A DNA stretch of 23,449 nt from UBA6019 sp035535055. GTDB lineage: Bacteria > Chloroflexota > Dormibacteria > Dormibacterales > Dormibacteraceae. The notes beneath the pieces were generated by a model. It ran no database searches and had not been told where the DNA came from. It worked only from the letters and a program-made list of their open reading frames with translations. Location: assembly GCA_035535055.1 (NCBI GenBank), contig DATLQT010000063.1, forward strand, positions 1-23,449. The letters run 5' to 3'. Positions 15,945 to 22,722 of the stretch are shown piece by piece. Numbering within the stretch: position 1 is the stretch's first letter; the number at the start of each line of letters is the position of its first letter. The position numbers were made by a program, and so were the translations under genes.

Positions 15945-17230
15945 CAGCCGGGCGCCGGCCTCCAGCCCAGGCGATCGCCGCAGTAGAGGAGCAGGGTCGC
16001 GGCCAGGAGGGCACCGAGGCTGACCATGACCATCGCGATTATCTGCCAGATCCCGGAGTGGAAGAGCACGATCAGGACGGTCTCCAAGACGCAGGCGGCG
16101 AACAGTGGGACCACGAAGCCCGAGCGCGCCACGGAGAGAAAGTAATTGATGACCAGGTTGGAGAGCGCGAGCAGCGTGAGTGCGACCGCGAATACGGTCA
16201 GGTAGGGCCTGACTGGGGTGAAGGAGCTGCCGTAAGGCAGCAACACCAACCCCGGCATCGCGGCGTAGGCGATCACCAGCAGAACGCCCATCGCGGAGAC
16301 CAGCAGAAACGAGCGATCGACGACGTGGAAGTGCGCCTCGTTGCGAGCGTGGAGCGTCGCCACCTCCGGGAACATCACGCCGGCCACGGTCAGGCCGAGG
16401 AAATAGACGACTCGGCCCAGCACCGAGGCGGCCGCGTAGATCCCCGCCTCGGTCGCGTCCAGGTAGTGCTTGGCCAATAGGGTGTCGACAGTGAAGAGGT
16501 AGGTGACGCCGATGCCCGCCGTCGCCGCCAGCAGCGCGTATCGGCCGAGGCCGTCTGCCCGCTCGCGGTTTCCACCAATTGCACCGAGGTGACGGAGCAG
16601 GTAGAGGCTCTGAAGGTAGGCGATGAGGGGACTCAACATCAGCGCCGCCACCGCGCCGAGGATGCCGAAGCCGGCGGCCACGAAAGCGCCCGCCAGAAGC
16701 ACCCTGGAGACGGCGTCGACAAGCGCGTTGCCGGAGAGGGCAAAGAAGCGGCGGAGGCCCTGCAGCGCGCCGCGGGTGATGGTGACCAGCAAGCTCACTA
16801 TCCCGCCCATGGCCAGGACGTAGACGACCCGGGTGTCGGGGATGTTGAAGAAGCGCGCGGCGGCGGGCGCAAAGGCCGCCAGCAGCAGCATCAGCGGCAC
16901 GCCGAAGAGCAGAGTCACGCCGCTGATCCGGAGCAGCAGCGGCGGAAGGCCGGCCAACTTGCCGGTCGCAGCCGCGACGCTCGTGTAGCGGGCGCTGACC
17001 AGTTGGAGGACGACGCTCGGCAGCGTCACCAGGGAGAGGGCGGCGATCGCCGCCGCGACCACCGAGTAGCCGGCGGGCCCCAGCAGGCGGCCGGTGACAA
17101 AGTGGAAGACGTACCCGAAAAGCCCCGCCAGGAGACCGCCTGTCAGGTAGATCGCGCTGTTGCGCAAGAGCGGGTCCTGGCGGAAGCGCCTGGCCAGCTG
17201 GAGCGGGCTCGCGGGGTGGTCCGTCGGCAC
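15944..17230 (-). CDS. Wzx-type flippase 2
   Basis: About 428 residues from GTG 17230, with roughly 12 hydrophobic helices. LLRNSAIYLTGGLLAGLFGY then FVTGRLLGPAGYSVVAAAIA is the typical N-terminus of the polysaccharide biosynthesis (MOP) flippases. It differs clearly from flippase 1 in this window, which starts NIALNVGARG...LGTDQYGIY. The open frame extends upstream to 17443, but that part runs into the methyltransferase gene and is serine- and arginine-rich, so I reject it. No Shine-Dalgarno is seen; a TAGAAT box lies 8 nt before the GTG. The upstream gene (methyltransferase) ends 37 bp before, and the DPM-like GT2 follows with a one-base overlap. It moves a lipid-linked glycan across the membrane; which one is unknown. 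Confidence 0.92.
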   Translation of the reverse strand: MPTDHPASPLQLARRFRQDPLLRNSAIYLTGGLLAGLFGYVFHFVTGRLLGPAGYSVVAAAIAALSLVTLPSVVLQLVSARYTSVAAATGKLAGLPPLLLRISGVTLLFGVPLMLLLAAFAPAAARFFNIPDTRVVYVLAMGGIVSLLVTITRGALQGLRRFFALSGNALVDAVSRVLLAGAFVAAGFGILGAVAALMLSPLIAYLQSLYLLRHLGAIGGNRERADGLGRYALLAATAGIGVTYLFTVDTLLAKHYLDATEAGIYAAASVLGRVVYFLGLTVAGVMFPEVATLHARNEAHFHVVDRSFLLVSAMGVLLVIAYAAMPGLVLLPYGSSFTPVRPYLTVFAVALTLLALSNLVINYFLSVARSGFVVPLFAACVLETVLIVLFHSGIWQIIAMVMVSLGALLAATLLLYCGDRLGWRPAPG

Positions 17231-17238
17231 TCTGCGGG

Positions 17239-17244
17239 ATTCTA
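17239..17244 (-). promoter_or_regulatory. Candidate -10 box for flippase 2 (leaderless)
   Basis: TAGAAT on the minus strand (5 of 6 matches to TATAAT) is followed by 8 nt and the GTG at 17230, as at 12323-12328. It would allow the flippase/GT2/GT-C genes to be transcribed separately from the upstream genes. No convincing -35 element is seen. Confidence 0.3.
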
Positions 17245-17267
17245 GTTGGCGGTTCTCCCCGGGCAGA

Positions 17268-18185
17268 TCAGGGGCGGGGCCGCGCGAGGAGCTCGAATGC
17301 GTCGCCCGCGCGGGCCAGGTCGAGGAGATCGTCGGCGACCAACAGCGCCCCCCAAACAAGCGGATTGCGGAAGGCGCGCGATCGTTCCGCGAGCGTGGAG
17401 AAGGCGGTCCCGACGGAGCGATGGCGGAGCCGGAGGACCTCAAATCCGGCCTCGTCGGCCGTGGCCCGCAGCGTCCGGCGGTCGAAGTGGTTCAGGTGGT
17501 AGCCAGGCTGGAGCCCGCTCCACCGCGCCCCCGCAAGGTGGCGCACCGGCGAGCCGTAGTCGGGCACCCCGACGATCAGCGTCCCGTCCGGCCGCAGCAG
17601 GCGCCCCGCCTCCCGAAGCAGTCCCACCGGGTCCGGCACATGCTCGAGCACGTGCCAGAGGCGGACGACGTCGAACGAACCGGACGCGAACCCGGCCGCC
17701 GCCAGGTCGCCTTCACGGACCTCAAGGCCGGCGGCCCGCGCCGAGGCGACCGCGGCCGAGTTTACCTCCACCCCGCTCACCCGCCATCCGTGAGCGCGGG
17801 CCCGGAACATGAATTCGCCATCGCCACTGCCGACGTCGAGCAGGTCGCCGGGCATCTGCGAACGCGGAGGAAGCCCGCCGACGCGGTTGCGAACCGGCAG
17901 CATCCCGAGCCTGACCAGCAGCGACGAGCCGCGGTCCAAGTAGGCGTCGTAGGCGCGGTCGAGGAGCCGCGACCGCAGTCCCCCGCCGCCGGGATTCCCG
18001 GCGGCCTTCAGCACGTCACTCAGCTGGTGGGCCGAGTAGTAATCCGCGTCGTAGGTGGGATGGGGCGCCTCTGCCGTGCGCACCAGGCCGCAGCCGGTAC
18101 AACGAACCAGGCGCGCGCCCGCAGTCTCCAGCTCGACCCGGGCCGACTCCGACCCGCAGAGCGGACAGCGCGGGGCGCCGGTCAC
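17268..18185 (-). CDS. SAM-dependent methyltransferase with N-terminal zinc-ribbon-like motif
   Basis: 305 residues from GTG 18185, which overlaps the stop of the GT2 gene upstream (GTGA). Two CxxC pairs near the N-terminus (C7/C10 in RCPLCGS, C29/C32 in RCTGCGL) make a zinc-ribbon-like module. YDADYYS (residues 45-51) is the segment that usually precedes the methyltransferase core in this class. DLLDVGSGDGEFMFRA (114-129) is a canonical motif I, VSGVEVN carries the acidic residue binding ribose (E140), and LWHVLEHVPDP with LLRPDGTLIVGVPDYGS match motifs of Methyltransf_11/23-type class I enzymes. Unlike the small protein at 456-1142, all SAM-binding residues look intact. It probably methylates a sugar or lipid-linked glycan made by this locus. 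The longer upstream open frame lies inside the GT2 gene and is not used. Confidence 0.92.
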   Translation of the reverse strand: MTGAPRCPLCGSESARVELETAGARLVRCTGCGLVRTAEAPHPTYDADYYSAHQLSDVLKAAGNPGGGGLRSRLLDRAYDAYLDRGSSLLVRLGMLPVRNRVGGLPPRSQMPGDLLDVGSGDGEFMFRARAHGWRVSGVEVNSAAVASARAAGLEVREGDLAAAGFASGSFDVVRLWHVLEHVPDPVGLLREAGRLLRPDGTLIVGVPDYGSPVRHLAGARWSGLQPGYHLNHFDRRTLRATADEAGFEVLRLRHRSVGTAFSTLAERSRAFRNPLVWGALLVADDLLDLARAGDAFELLARPRP

Positions 18186-19243
18186 TCCCGGTACCCCCGC
18201 AACCCGGTCAGCAACCGGTAGTAGTAGGAGAGTCGCGGCCGGCGGGCGATCACCGGCCAGAGCGCCCGGTCGGATACCTGCCGAATTGAGCCCTGTACCC
18301 GCCGCCGCTTGGCCAGCGTCTCGCCGAGATGAGCGGCATTCCAGCCCAGTCCCCGCAGGATGCCCCTCGCCGGGCCCAGCCGGCCACGGACGAGGTAGGT
18401 CCCCGCCGCGGCAAGGTTGAGGGTCACGTTGACAGGCAGGATCGCAGCCAACCTCGGCCCCGAGAGGTTCTTCAGGAGCATCGCCAGCCGGTTCTTGAAG
18501 GAATGGAAGAATACGAACTCTGAGGCAAGCGTCCCCGCCGTGCCGCCACCGCGGTGGAGGACTACCGAGCCGGGCACGCAGACGACCCGGGAGCCCGCCA
18601 GCCACACGCGCCAGCAGAGGTCGGAGTCCTCCAGGTAGGCGAAGAAGCCGGCATCGAACGCCCCGATGCGCTCAAGCAGCCGGCGCCGCAGGAGGAGCGC
18701 GGCGCCCTTGGCCGCAAAGATGTCGAACGGCGCCCTTGACCTCTCATCCACCTCCTCAGGCTGGTCGTACCGGTGGTGGTAGAGGAAGCCGGTCCAAGTC
18801 ACGTAGCTCCCGTAGGAGTCGATCCGCCTCGGCTCATCGAAGGTCAGGAGCAGGCTCTGGGCCGCGCCAACCGCCGGGTCTTCCATCGCCGCCACCAGCG
18901 GCCCCAGGAAGCCGGGCCCGGCGATGGTGTCGTTGTTGAGGAGCAGAACGAAGTCGCCCGTGGCCGCCGCGATGCCGACGTTGTTCGCCTCCGCGTAGCC
19001 CAGATTGGTCTCCTGGGGCAGCAGGCGAACATCCGGCCGGCTCTTCAGGTATTCGGCGGAGCCGTCGGTCGAGCCGTTGTCGACCACGATCAGTTCCAAC
19101 AGCTCGGCTGTCTTGGCCGGCTCGGTGAGACTCCTGAGACAGGCCTCAAGGTAGCGCCTGCCATTCCAGTTCACGATGACGACCGAAACTCGGCCGGCGC
19201 ACGGATGCCGCTCTGCCGCCGTGAGGTCTGCTGGTTGGGACAC
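18182..19243 (-). CDS. GT2 family glycosyltransferase, rhamnosyltransferase-like
   Basis: 353 residues from GTG 19243. VSVVIVNWNGRRYLEACLRS near residues 19-38, VVDNGSTDGSAEY at 53-65, ETNLGYAEANNVGI at 78-91 and FVLLLNNDT at 98-106 are the marks of the WbbL/rhamnosyltransferase branch of GT2. GFFAYLEDSDLCWRVWLAG is the corresponding catalytic-region motif, followed by VVLHRGGGT. Substrate is not certain: family members transfer L-rhamnose, but others use different sugars. A longer start at GTG 19306 would overlap the divergent GT gene; 19243 leaves a sensible 21-residue lead to the first strand. It is the first gene of the minus-strand block, coupled to the methyltransferase by GTGA. A TACGCT box lies 12 nt upstream. 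Confidence 0.93.
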   Translation of the reverse strand: MSQPADLTAAERHPCAGRVSVVIVNWNGRRYLEACLRSLTEPAKTAELLELIVVDNGSTDGSAEYLKSRPDVRLLPQETNLGYAEANNVGIAAATGDFVLLLNNDTIAGPGFLGPLVAAMEDPAVGAAQSLLLTFDEPRRIDSYGSYVTWTGFLYHHRYDQPEEVDERSRAPFDIFAAKGAALLLRRRLLERIGAFDAGFFAYLEDSDLCWRVWLAGSRVVCVPGSVVLHRGGGTAGTLASEFVFFHSFKNRLAMLLKNLSGPRLAAILPVNVTLNLAAAGTYLVRGRLGPARGILRGLGWNAAHLGETLAKRRRVQGSIRQVSDRALWPVIARRPRLSYYYRLLTGLRGYRE

Positions 19244-19290
19244 GATCGACTCTGGAGCGTAGCTTGGCCGGCGTCGATACTGGTTGGCGC
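19244..19290. promoter_or_regulatory. Divergent promoter region between GT2 and GT4-like genes
   Basis: Only 47 bp separate the preferred starts at 19243 (minus) and 19291 (plus). A TACGCT hexamer reads on the minus strand at 19256-19261, 12 nt before GTG 19243. GATACT reads on the plus strand at 19276-19281, 9 nt before ATG 19291. Both could be -10 boxes of very short-leader transcripts; the two -35 regions would then overlap or lie within the opposing gene. Confidence 0.3.
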
Positions 19291-20466
19291 ATGGCCGAGC
19301 CGCCACCCTTCCCCACCCGTGGAACGGTCCGCGAGAGCGCCTTCGCGCTGGTCACCAACGGGTTCGCCGACGGGCCTGCCCAGGCCATGCGGGACCACCT
19401 GCTGCGAGCCGAAGCGGGCCGGCTGGTGATGCTCGACCACCCGCTCAGCGCCGAGGAGGGCGATCGCCACCGGCTCGACGAGTGGGTCGCCGGGAAGAAG
19501 GTTTCCAGCCGGACCGTCCGCCTGCCCTCCCGCCCGCCGCTCAGCTACCCGCTCGACCTGCTCGCCTTCCCGCTGCTGCCCCGGGTCGACTGCTGGTTCG
19601 GCTTCAACCCGCTCAACGTCCTCCACGGCATCGCCGCCAGGGCGATCGGGCGGGCCGGCCTGGTCGTGTACTGGGGCGTGGACGTGAGCGACGACCGCTT
19701 CGGCCGGAACGCACTGACCGCGGCCTACGAGGGCCTGGAAGGCTTCTGTGTCCGGCGCTCCGACGCCCGTTTCGAGCTCTCCGAGGCGATGCGCGACGCG
19801 CGCGACCGCCGCCACAGGGAACCGGGCGATAGGCCGCGCCCGACCCGGATCGTGCCCATGGGTGGCTGGGCCGGCCTGGTGCCGACGACCGGCGCCGGCG
19901 CCTACCGCGAGCGGCGGGTGGTCTTCGTCGGCCACCTGCTCCGCAAGCAGGGCCTGCTCGAGCTGTTGGAGGCGGTCCGTCTGCTCGAGGATCGCGGCCG
20001 CCCGGTCTCCCTGGACATCGTTGGCCGCGGCAACCTAGAGCAGGAGCTTCGTGAACGCGCGGACGCGCTGGAGCTTGAGGGGCGGGTCCGCTTCCTTGGC
20101 TTCATCGAGGACCACCGAGAGCTCGAACGGATGGTCGCCGGCGGGTCGGTCGGCGCGGCGCCCTACGCCACCGGCGAGGCCGCCTCGTTCACCGCCTACG
20201 CCGACCCGGGCAAGCTCAAGCTGTACCTAGCGGCGGGACTTCCGATCGTCACCACCGACGCGGCGCCGGTCGCCCATGAACTCGCTCGGGCGGGGGCCGC
20301 CGTGCTGGTTGAGTTCAGCCCGGCGGCCATCGCCGATGGACTGGAGCACCTGCTCGGTACGCCAGCCGAATGGCGTCATCGGCGGCGAGCGGCGCTCGAG
20401 GTAGCCACCGCCTACGACTGGGCGCGGATCCTCCCCGCGGCGCTGCGTTGGATCGGTTTCGACTGA
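19291..20466 (+). CDS. Divergent GT4-like glycosyltransferase lacking the EX7E motif
   Basis: 391 residues from ATG 19291. ESAFALVTNGFADGPAQAMRD near the start replaces the usual 'YPP-GG' loop. FVGHLLRKQGLLELLEAVRLL is the typical strand and lysine/arginine segment of the GT4 C-domain, and SLDIVGRGNLEQELRERADAL with VRFLGFIEDHRELERMVA matches the next helices. Where EX7E should lie, the sequence is TAYADPGKLKLYLAAGLPIV, so the second Glu is missing. A similar 'DPGK-K-YLAAGLP' pattern occurs in a GT4-like subset. An upstream in-frame start (19264) would overlap the divergent promoter region. It stands before GDP-L-fucose synthase with 46 bp between, and so could be the enzyme using that sugar; this is inference from position only. 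Confidence 0.85.
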   Translation: MAEPPPFPTRGTVRESAFALVTNGFADGPAQAMRDHLLRAEAGRLVMLDHPLSAEEGDRHRLDEWVAGKKVSSRTVRLPSRPPLSYPLDLLAFPLLPRVDCWFGFNPLNVLHGIAARAIGRAGLVVYWGVDVSDDRFGRNALTAAYEGLEGFCVRRSDARFELSEAMRDARDRRHREPGDRPRPTRIVPMGGWAGLVPTTGAGAYRERRVVFVGHLLRKQGLLELLEAVRLLEDRGRPVSLDIVGRGNLEQELRERADALELEGRVRFLGFIEDHRELERMVAGGSVGAAPYATGEAASFTAYADPGKLKLYLAAGLPIVTTDAAPVAHELARAGAAVLVEFSPAAIADGLEHLLGTPAEWRHRRRAALEVATAYDWARILPAALRWIGFD

Positions 20467-20492
20467 GCCAGGCCCGGGCGCGGCTTACCGGC

Positions 20493-20504
20493 TAAAGTCA
20501 GAAT
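20493..20504 (+). promoter_or_regulatory. fcl: Candidate -10 region for GDP-L-fucose synthase
   Basis: TAAAGT (20493-20498) and the adjoining CAGAAT (20499-20504) both resemble -10 boxes. They end 14 and 8 nt before ATG 20513. No Shine-Dalgarno is seen, so transcription probably begins very close to the start codon. Confidence 0.3.
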
Positions 20505-20512
20505 CGAAACGA

Positions 20513-21481
20513 ATGTCCGAGGATCAACTCGACTCCAAGTTCTGGACCGGCAAGCGCGTCACCGTCACCGGTGGGCGGGGCTTTCTAGGGCAGCCGGTCG
20601 TACGGTTACTGGAGGGCCTGGACGCCAAGGTCGCAACCTTTGCCAGCCGCGAATACAACCTCACCCGGCAGGCTGATGTCGCTCGGATGTACGAGGACCA
20701 GCGACCCGAGGTGGTGATCCACCTGGCAGCGAAGGTGGGCGGCATCGGTGCCAACCGGGACAACCCGGGCTCGTTCTTTTACGAGAACGCGGTCATGGGC
20801 ATCGAGCTGATGGAGCAGGCACGCCTCAACGGCGTCGCCAAGTTCGTCCAGGTCGGGACCGTCTGCGCCTACCCCAAGTTCGCCCCCATCCCCTTCTCCG
20901 AGGACGACCTCTGGAACGGCTACCCAGAGGAGACCAACGCGCCCTACGGGCTGGCCAAGAAGATGCTGCTGGTCCAGGCCCAGGCATACCGCCAGCAGTA
21001 CGGGTTCGACGCCATCTATCTGCTGCCGGTGAACCTCTACGGCCCCGGCGACAACGTCGACCTCCATAACTCCCACGTGATCCCGGCCATGATCCGAAAG
21101 TGCATCGAGGCGCGCGATTCGGGCGCAGCTTCGGTCGAGGTCTGGGGGACCGGCACGCCGACCCGCGAATTCCTCTACGTCGACGACGCCGCCCGCGGCA
21201 TCGTCGAGGCGGCCGAGCGCTACGACAAACCGGACCCGGTGAACCTCGGCAGCTCGGTCGAGATATCGATCAAGGACCTGGTGGAGCTGATCGTCGATCT
21301 GACCGGTTTCAAAGGCGAGGTGGACTGGGACCGGACCAAGCCGGACGGCCAGCCCCGTCGCAAGCTCAACGTTGAGAGGGCCTGGAAGGAATTCGGCTTC
21401 CGCTCCAGCACCGACTTCCGCGACGGCCTCCGGAAGACGATCCATTGGTACGAGGGCGCCCGGGCCGCTTCCCGACCCTGA
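20513..21481 (+). CDS. fcl: GDP-L-fucose synthase (GDP-4-keto-6-deoxymannose epimerase/reductase)
   Basis: A 322-residue short-chain dehydrogenase/reductase that converts GDP-4-keto-6-deoxy-D-mannose to GDP-L-fucose with NADPH in the cytoplasm. TVTGGRGFLGQ (residues 17-27) is the dinucleotide-binding loop. HLAAKVGGIGANRDNPGSFF (70-89) is diagnostic of the family. GTVCAYPK (115-122) holds Thr116 at the position of catalytic Ser107 of the E. coli enzyme and Cys118 at Cys109. Y145 and K149 in APYGLAKK form the YxxxK pair. LPVNLYGPGDN and SHVIPAMI (H188, matching His179) follow. I recall the Ser-to-Thr form as common in bacterial homologues. The partner GDP-mannose 4,6-dehydratase (gmd) is not in the window. 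The gene is followed by a terminator-like hairpin. Confidence 0.95.
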   Translation: MSEDQLDSKFWTGKRVTVTGGRGFLGQPVVRLLEGLDAKVATFASREYNLTRQADVARMYEDQRPEVVIHLAAKVGGIGANRDNPGSFFYENAVMGIELMEQARLNGVAKFVQVGTVCAYPKFAPIPFSEDDLWNGYPEETNAPYGLAKKMLLVQAQAYRQQYGFDAIYLLPVNLYGPGDNVDLHNSHVIPAMIRKCIEARDSGAASVEVWGTGTPTREFLYVDDAARGIVEAAERYDKPDPVNLGSSVEISIKDLVELIVDLTGFKGEVDWDRTKPDGQPRRKLNVERAWKEFGFRSSTDFRDGLRKTIHWYEGARAASRP

Positions 21482-21490
21482 GAGCGAACA

Positions 21491-21519
21491 CAGGGGCGGT
21501 CTATCGCTGACCGCCCCTG
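21491..21519. terminator. Terminator-like hairpin between convergent genes
   Basis: An 11-bp perfect stem (CAGGGGCGGTC pairing with GACCGCCCCTG) closes a 7-nt loop, TATCGCT. It lies in the 58 bp between fcl (+) and the secreted protein gene (-), so it could serve both. No U-tract follows on the plus strand and only a weak one on the minus strand, so efficiency as an intrinsic terminator is uncertain. Confidence 0.65.
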
Positions 21520-21539
21520 CGTCGAAGTCGTACCGGTGG

Positions 21540-22550
21540 TTAGAGGAAGTAGCCGGTCACATCGACGATGAAATCGGTGCCGCCGCCTCCGTCGAGGACG
21601 TTGATCTGGCGATCGCCGCCGAGGCTGACGGTGCCCCCGTTGGCCAGTGTCTGGTTGGGACCGGTCCAGTTGATCGAGGAGTTCCCCGGCCAGGTCGCCC
21701 CGAACGGGAAGAGCGCCAGGTAGCCAGCGGCGGCTGTGTTGGTGACGGTCAGGTTATAGAGGATCGCGGTTGCGCCGGACGGCACCACCGTCGCGCCGCC
21801 CACTAGCGCTGTCGCCACCGAGATGGCGCGGGTCGCCCCGGCGGCGAGCGGGCCGCCCGAGCTGCGCGTGTCATAAACGCGGGCCGGAGTGATGGCGTGG
21901 AACCCAGGCTGGTGGATATAGCCGGCCCGAGCGCTGAACAGCTGTTGCTTAGCGCCACCAGTGCTCCCGAATCCGAAGTAGGGGATCACGAACGAATCAA
22001 CCGGTATCGTCGTCGGCGTAAACGTCAGCGCCACCGACTGGATACTGCCCAATTGCGTGTGGTATGAGACGAAAGCCAGATTCGTGTCAACGTTGCTCGC
22101 CTGGAAGTCCAGCTCCAAGGAGACGCCATTCGCGTCGTTCAGGAGGAAGGAATAGACGAACTCGGTGAGCGTCGCACCGGGCGGCAGCGGGAGGCTGCCG
22201 ATGAAATAGTCGGTCCCGATGGTCGGAAAGATTCCGATGCCTCCCCCACTATTGCCCTGCGCGAAACCGCTCGCCGAAGACCGCGGCTTGAACGCAGTGA
22301 TTCCACCGATCTCCACGTAAGTCGTTCCGGGCGTGATCGACCCAGCGGTGTTCTGCAGCCTTGTGAACCCACTCGACCTCTGCGGCATCGGCTGCCCGGA
22401 CCCCGTTGTGGTGAGGCCGGAGCCCGTCGCCGCGTTCGCGCTCAGCGGGAAGCCGAGCGCGGCGCTGCCCGCGGCCGCACCGGCCACCGCCCCGAGCTTA
22501 AGCAGGCCACGCCTCGAATAGGCCTTCGAAACATCCAACTTTGGGTCCAT
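21540..22550 (-). CDS. Tat-exported surface protein with C-terminal 'PAR-x-DTR...DVTGYF' domain
   Basis: A 336-residue protein of unknown function. The N-terminus has a twin-arginine signal, YSRRGLLKLG with RR at 13-14, a hydrophobic alanine-rich stretch, and a probable signal-peptidase site after SANA (residue 40). Residues 41-215 form a serine-, glycine- and threonine-rich beta-like region with no recognised motif. Residues 218-336 match a domain I know from secreted proteins of Actinobacteria and Chloroflexi-like bacteria: ITPARVYDTRSSGGPL, then AILYNLTVTNTAAAGYLALF, INWTGPNQTLANGGTVSLG, and the end DFIVDVTGYFL. There is no sortase or lipid anchor. It is the only gene here with a strong Shine-Dalgarno, and its Asn/Ser/Thr-rich composition differs from the neighbours. 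A role in binding or carrying the glycan is possible but unproven. Confidence 0.88.
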   Translation of the reverse strand: MDPKLDVSKAYSRRGLLKLGAVAGAAAGSAALGFPLSANAATGSGLTTTGSGQPMPQRSSGFTRLQNTAGSITPGTTYVEIGGITAFKPRSSASGFAQGNSGGGIGIFPTIGTDYFIGSLPLPPGATLTEFVYSFLLNDANGVSLELDFQASNVDTNLAFVSYHTQLGSIQSVALTFTPTTIPVDSFVIPYFGFGSTGGAKQQLFSARAGYIHQPGFHAITPARVYDTRSSGGPLAAGATRAISVATALVGGATVVPSGATAILYNLTVTNTAAAGYLALFPFGATWPGNSSINWTGPNQTLANGGTVSLGGDRQINVLDGGGGTDFIVDVTGYFL

Positions 22551-22554
22551 CTCA

Positions 22555-22563
22555 CTTTCCTCC
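22555..22563 (-). promoter_or_regulatory. Strong ribosome binding site of the Tat-exported protein
   Basis: GGAGGAAAG lies on the minus strand with 7 nt between GGAGGA and the ATG at 22550. It confirms this start codon and stands out because most genes in the window have no visible Shine-Dalgarno, suggesting stronger or differently controlled expression. Confidence 0.85.
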
Positions 22564-22722
22564 AGTCAGGGGTCGGCAGCAGCGATCGACGGAGCCAAAA
22601 CGGACTGTCCGGTTGTGCACGGACTGCCCACTCGCGTCGAAGCGCAACCCTACCACCCCCGGATCCGAATTCAGGCCCGATAAAGCGCAGAGCTAACCGC
22701 CGCCGCCTCGCGGACTGGATTG

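Noticed and set aside
17231..17443. N-terminal extension of flippase 2 to 17443
   Set aside because: It overlaps the end of the methyltransferase gene and is Ser/Arg-rich, unlike a flippase N-terminus.
17160..18221. 353-codon open frame on the plus strand opposite the methyltransferase
   Set aside because: No recognisable motif, and the minus-strand methyltransferase shows all SAM-binding motifs.
19264..19290. Upstream start of the GT4-like gene at 19264
   Set aside because: It would begin inside the short divergent promoter region; ATG 19291 is a better start with a -10-like box 9 nt before it.
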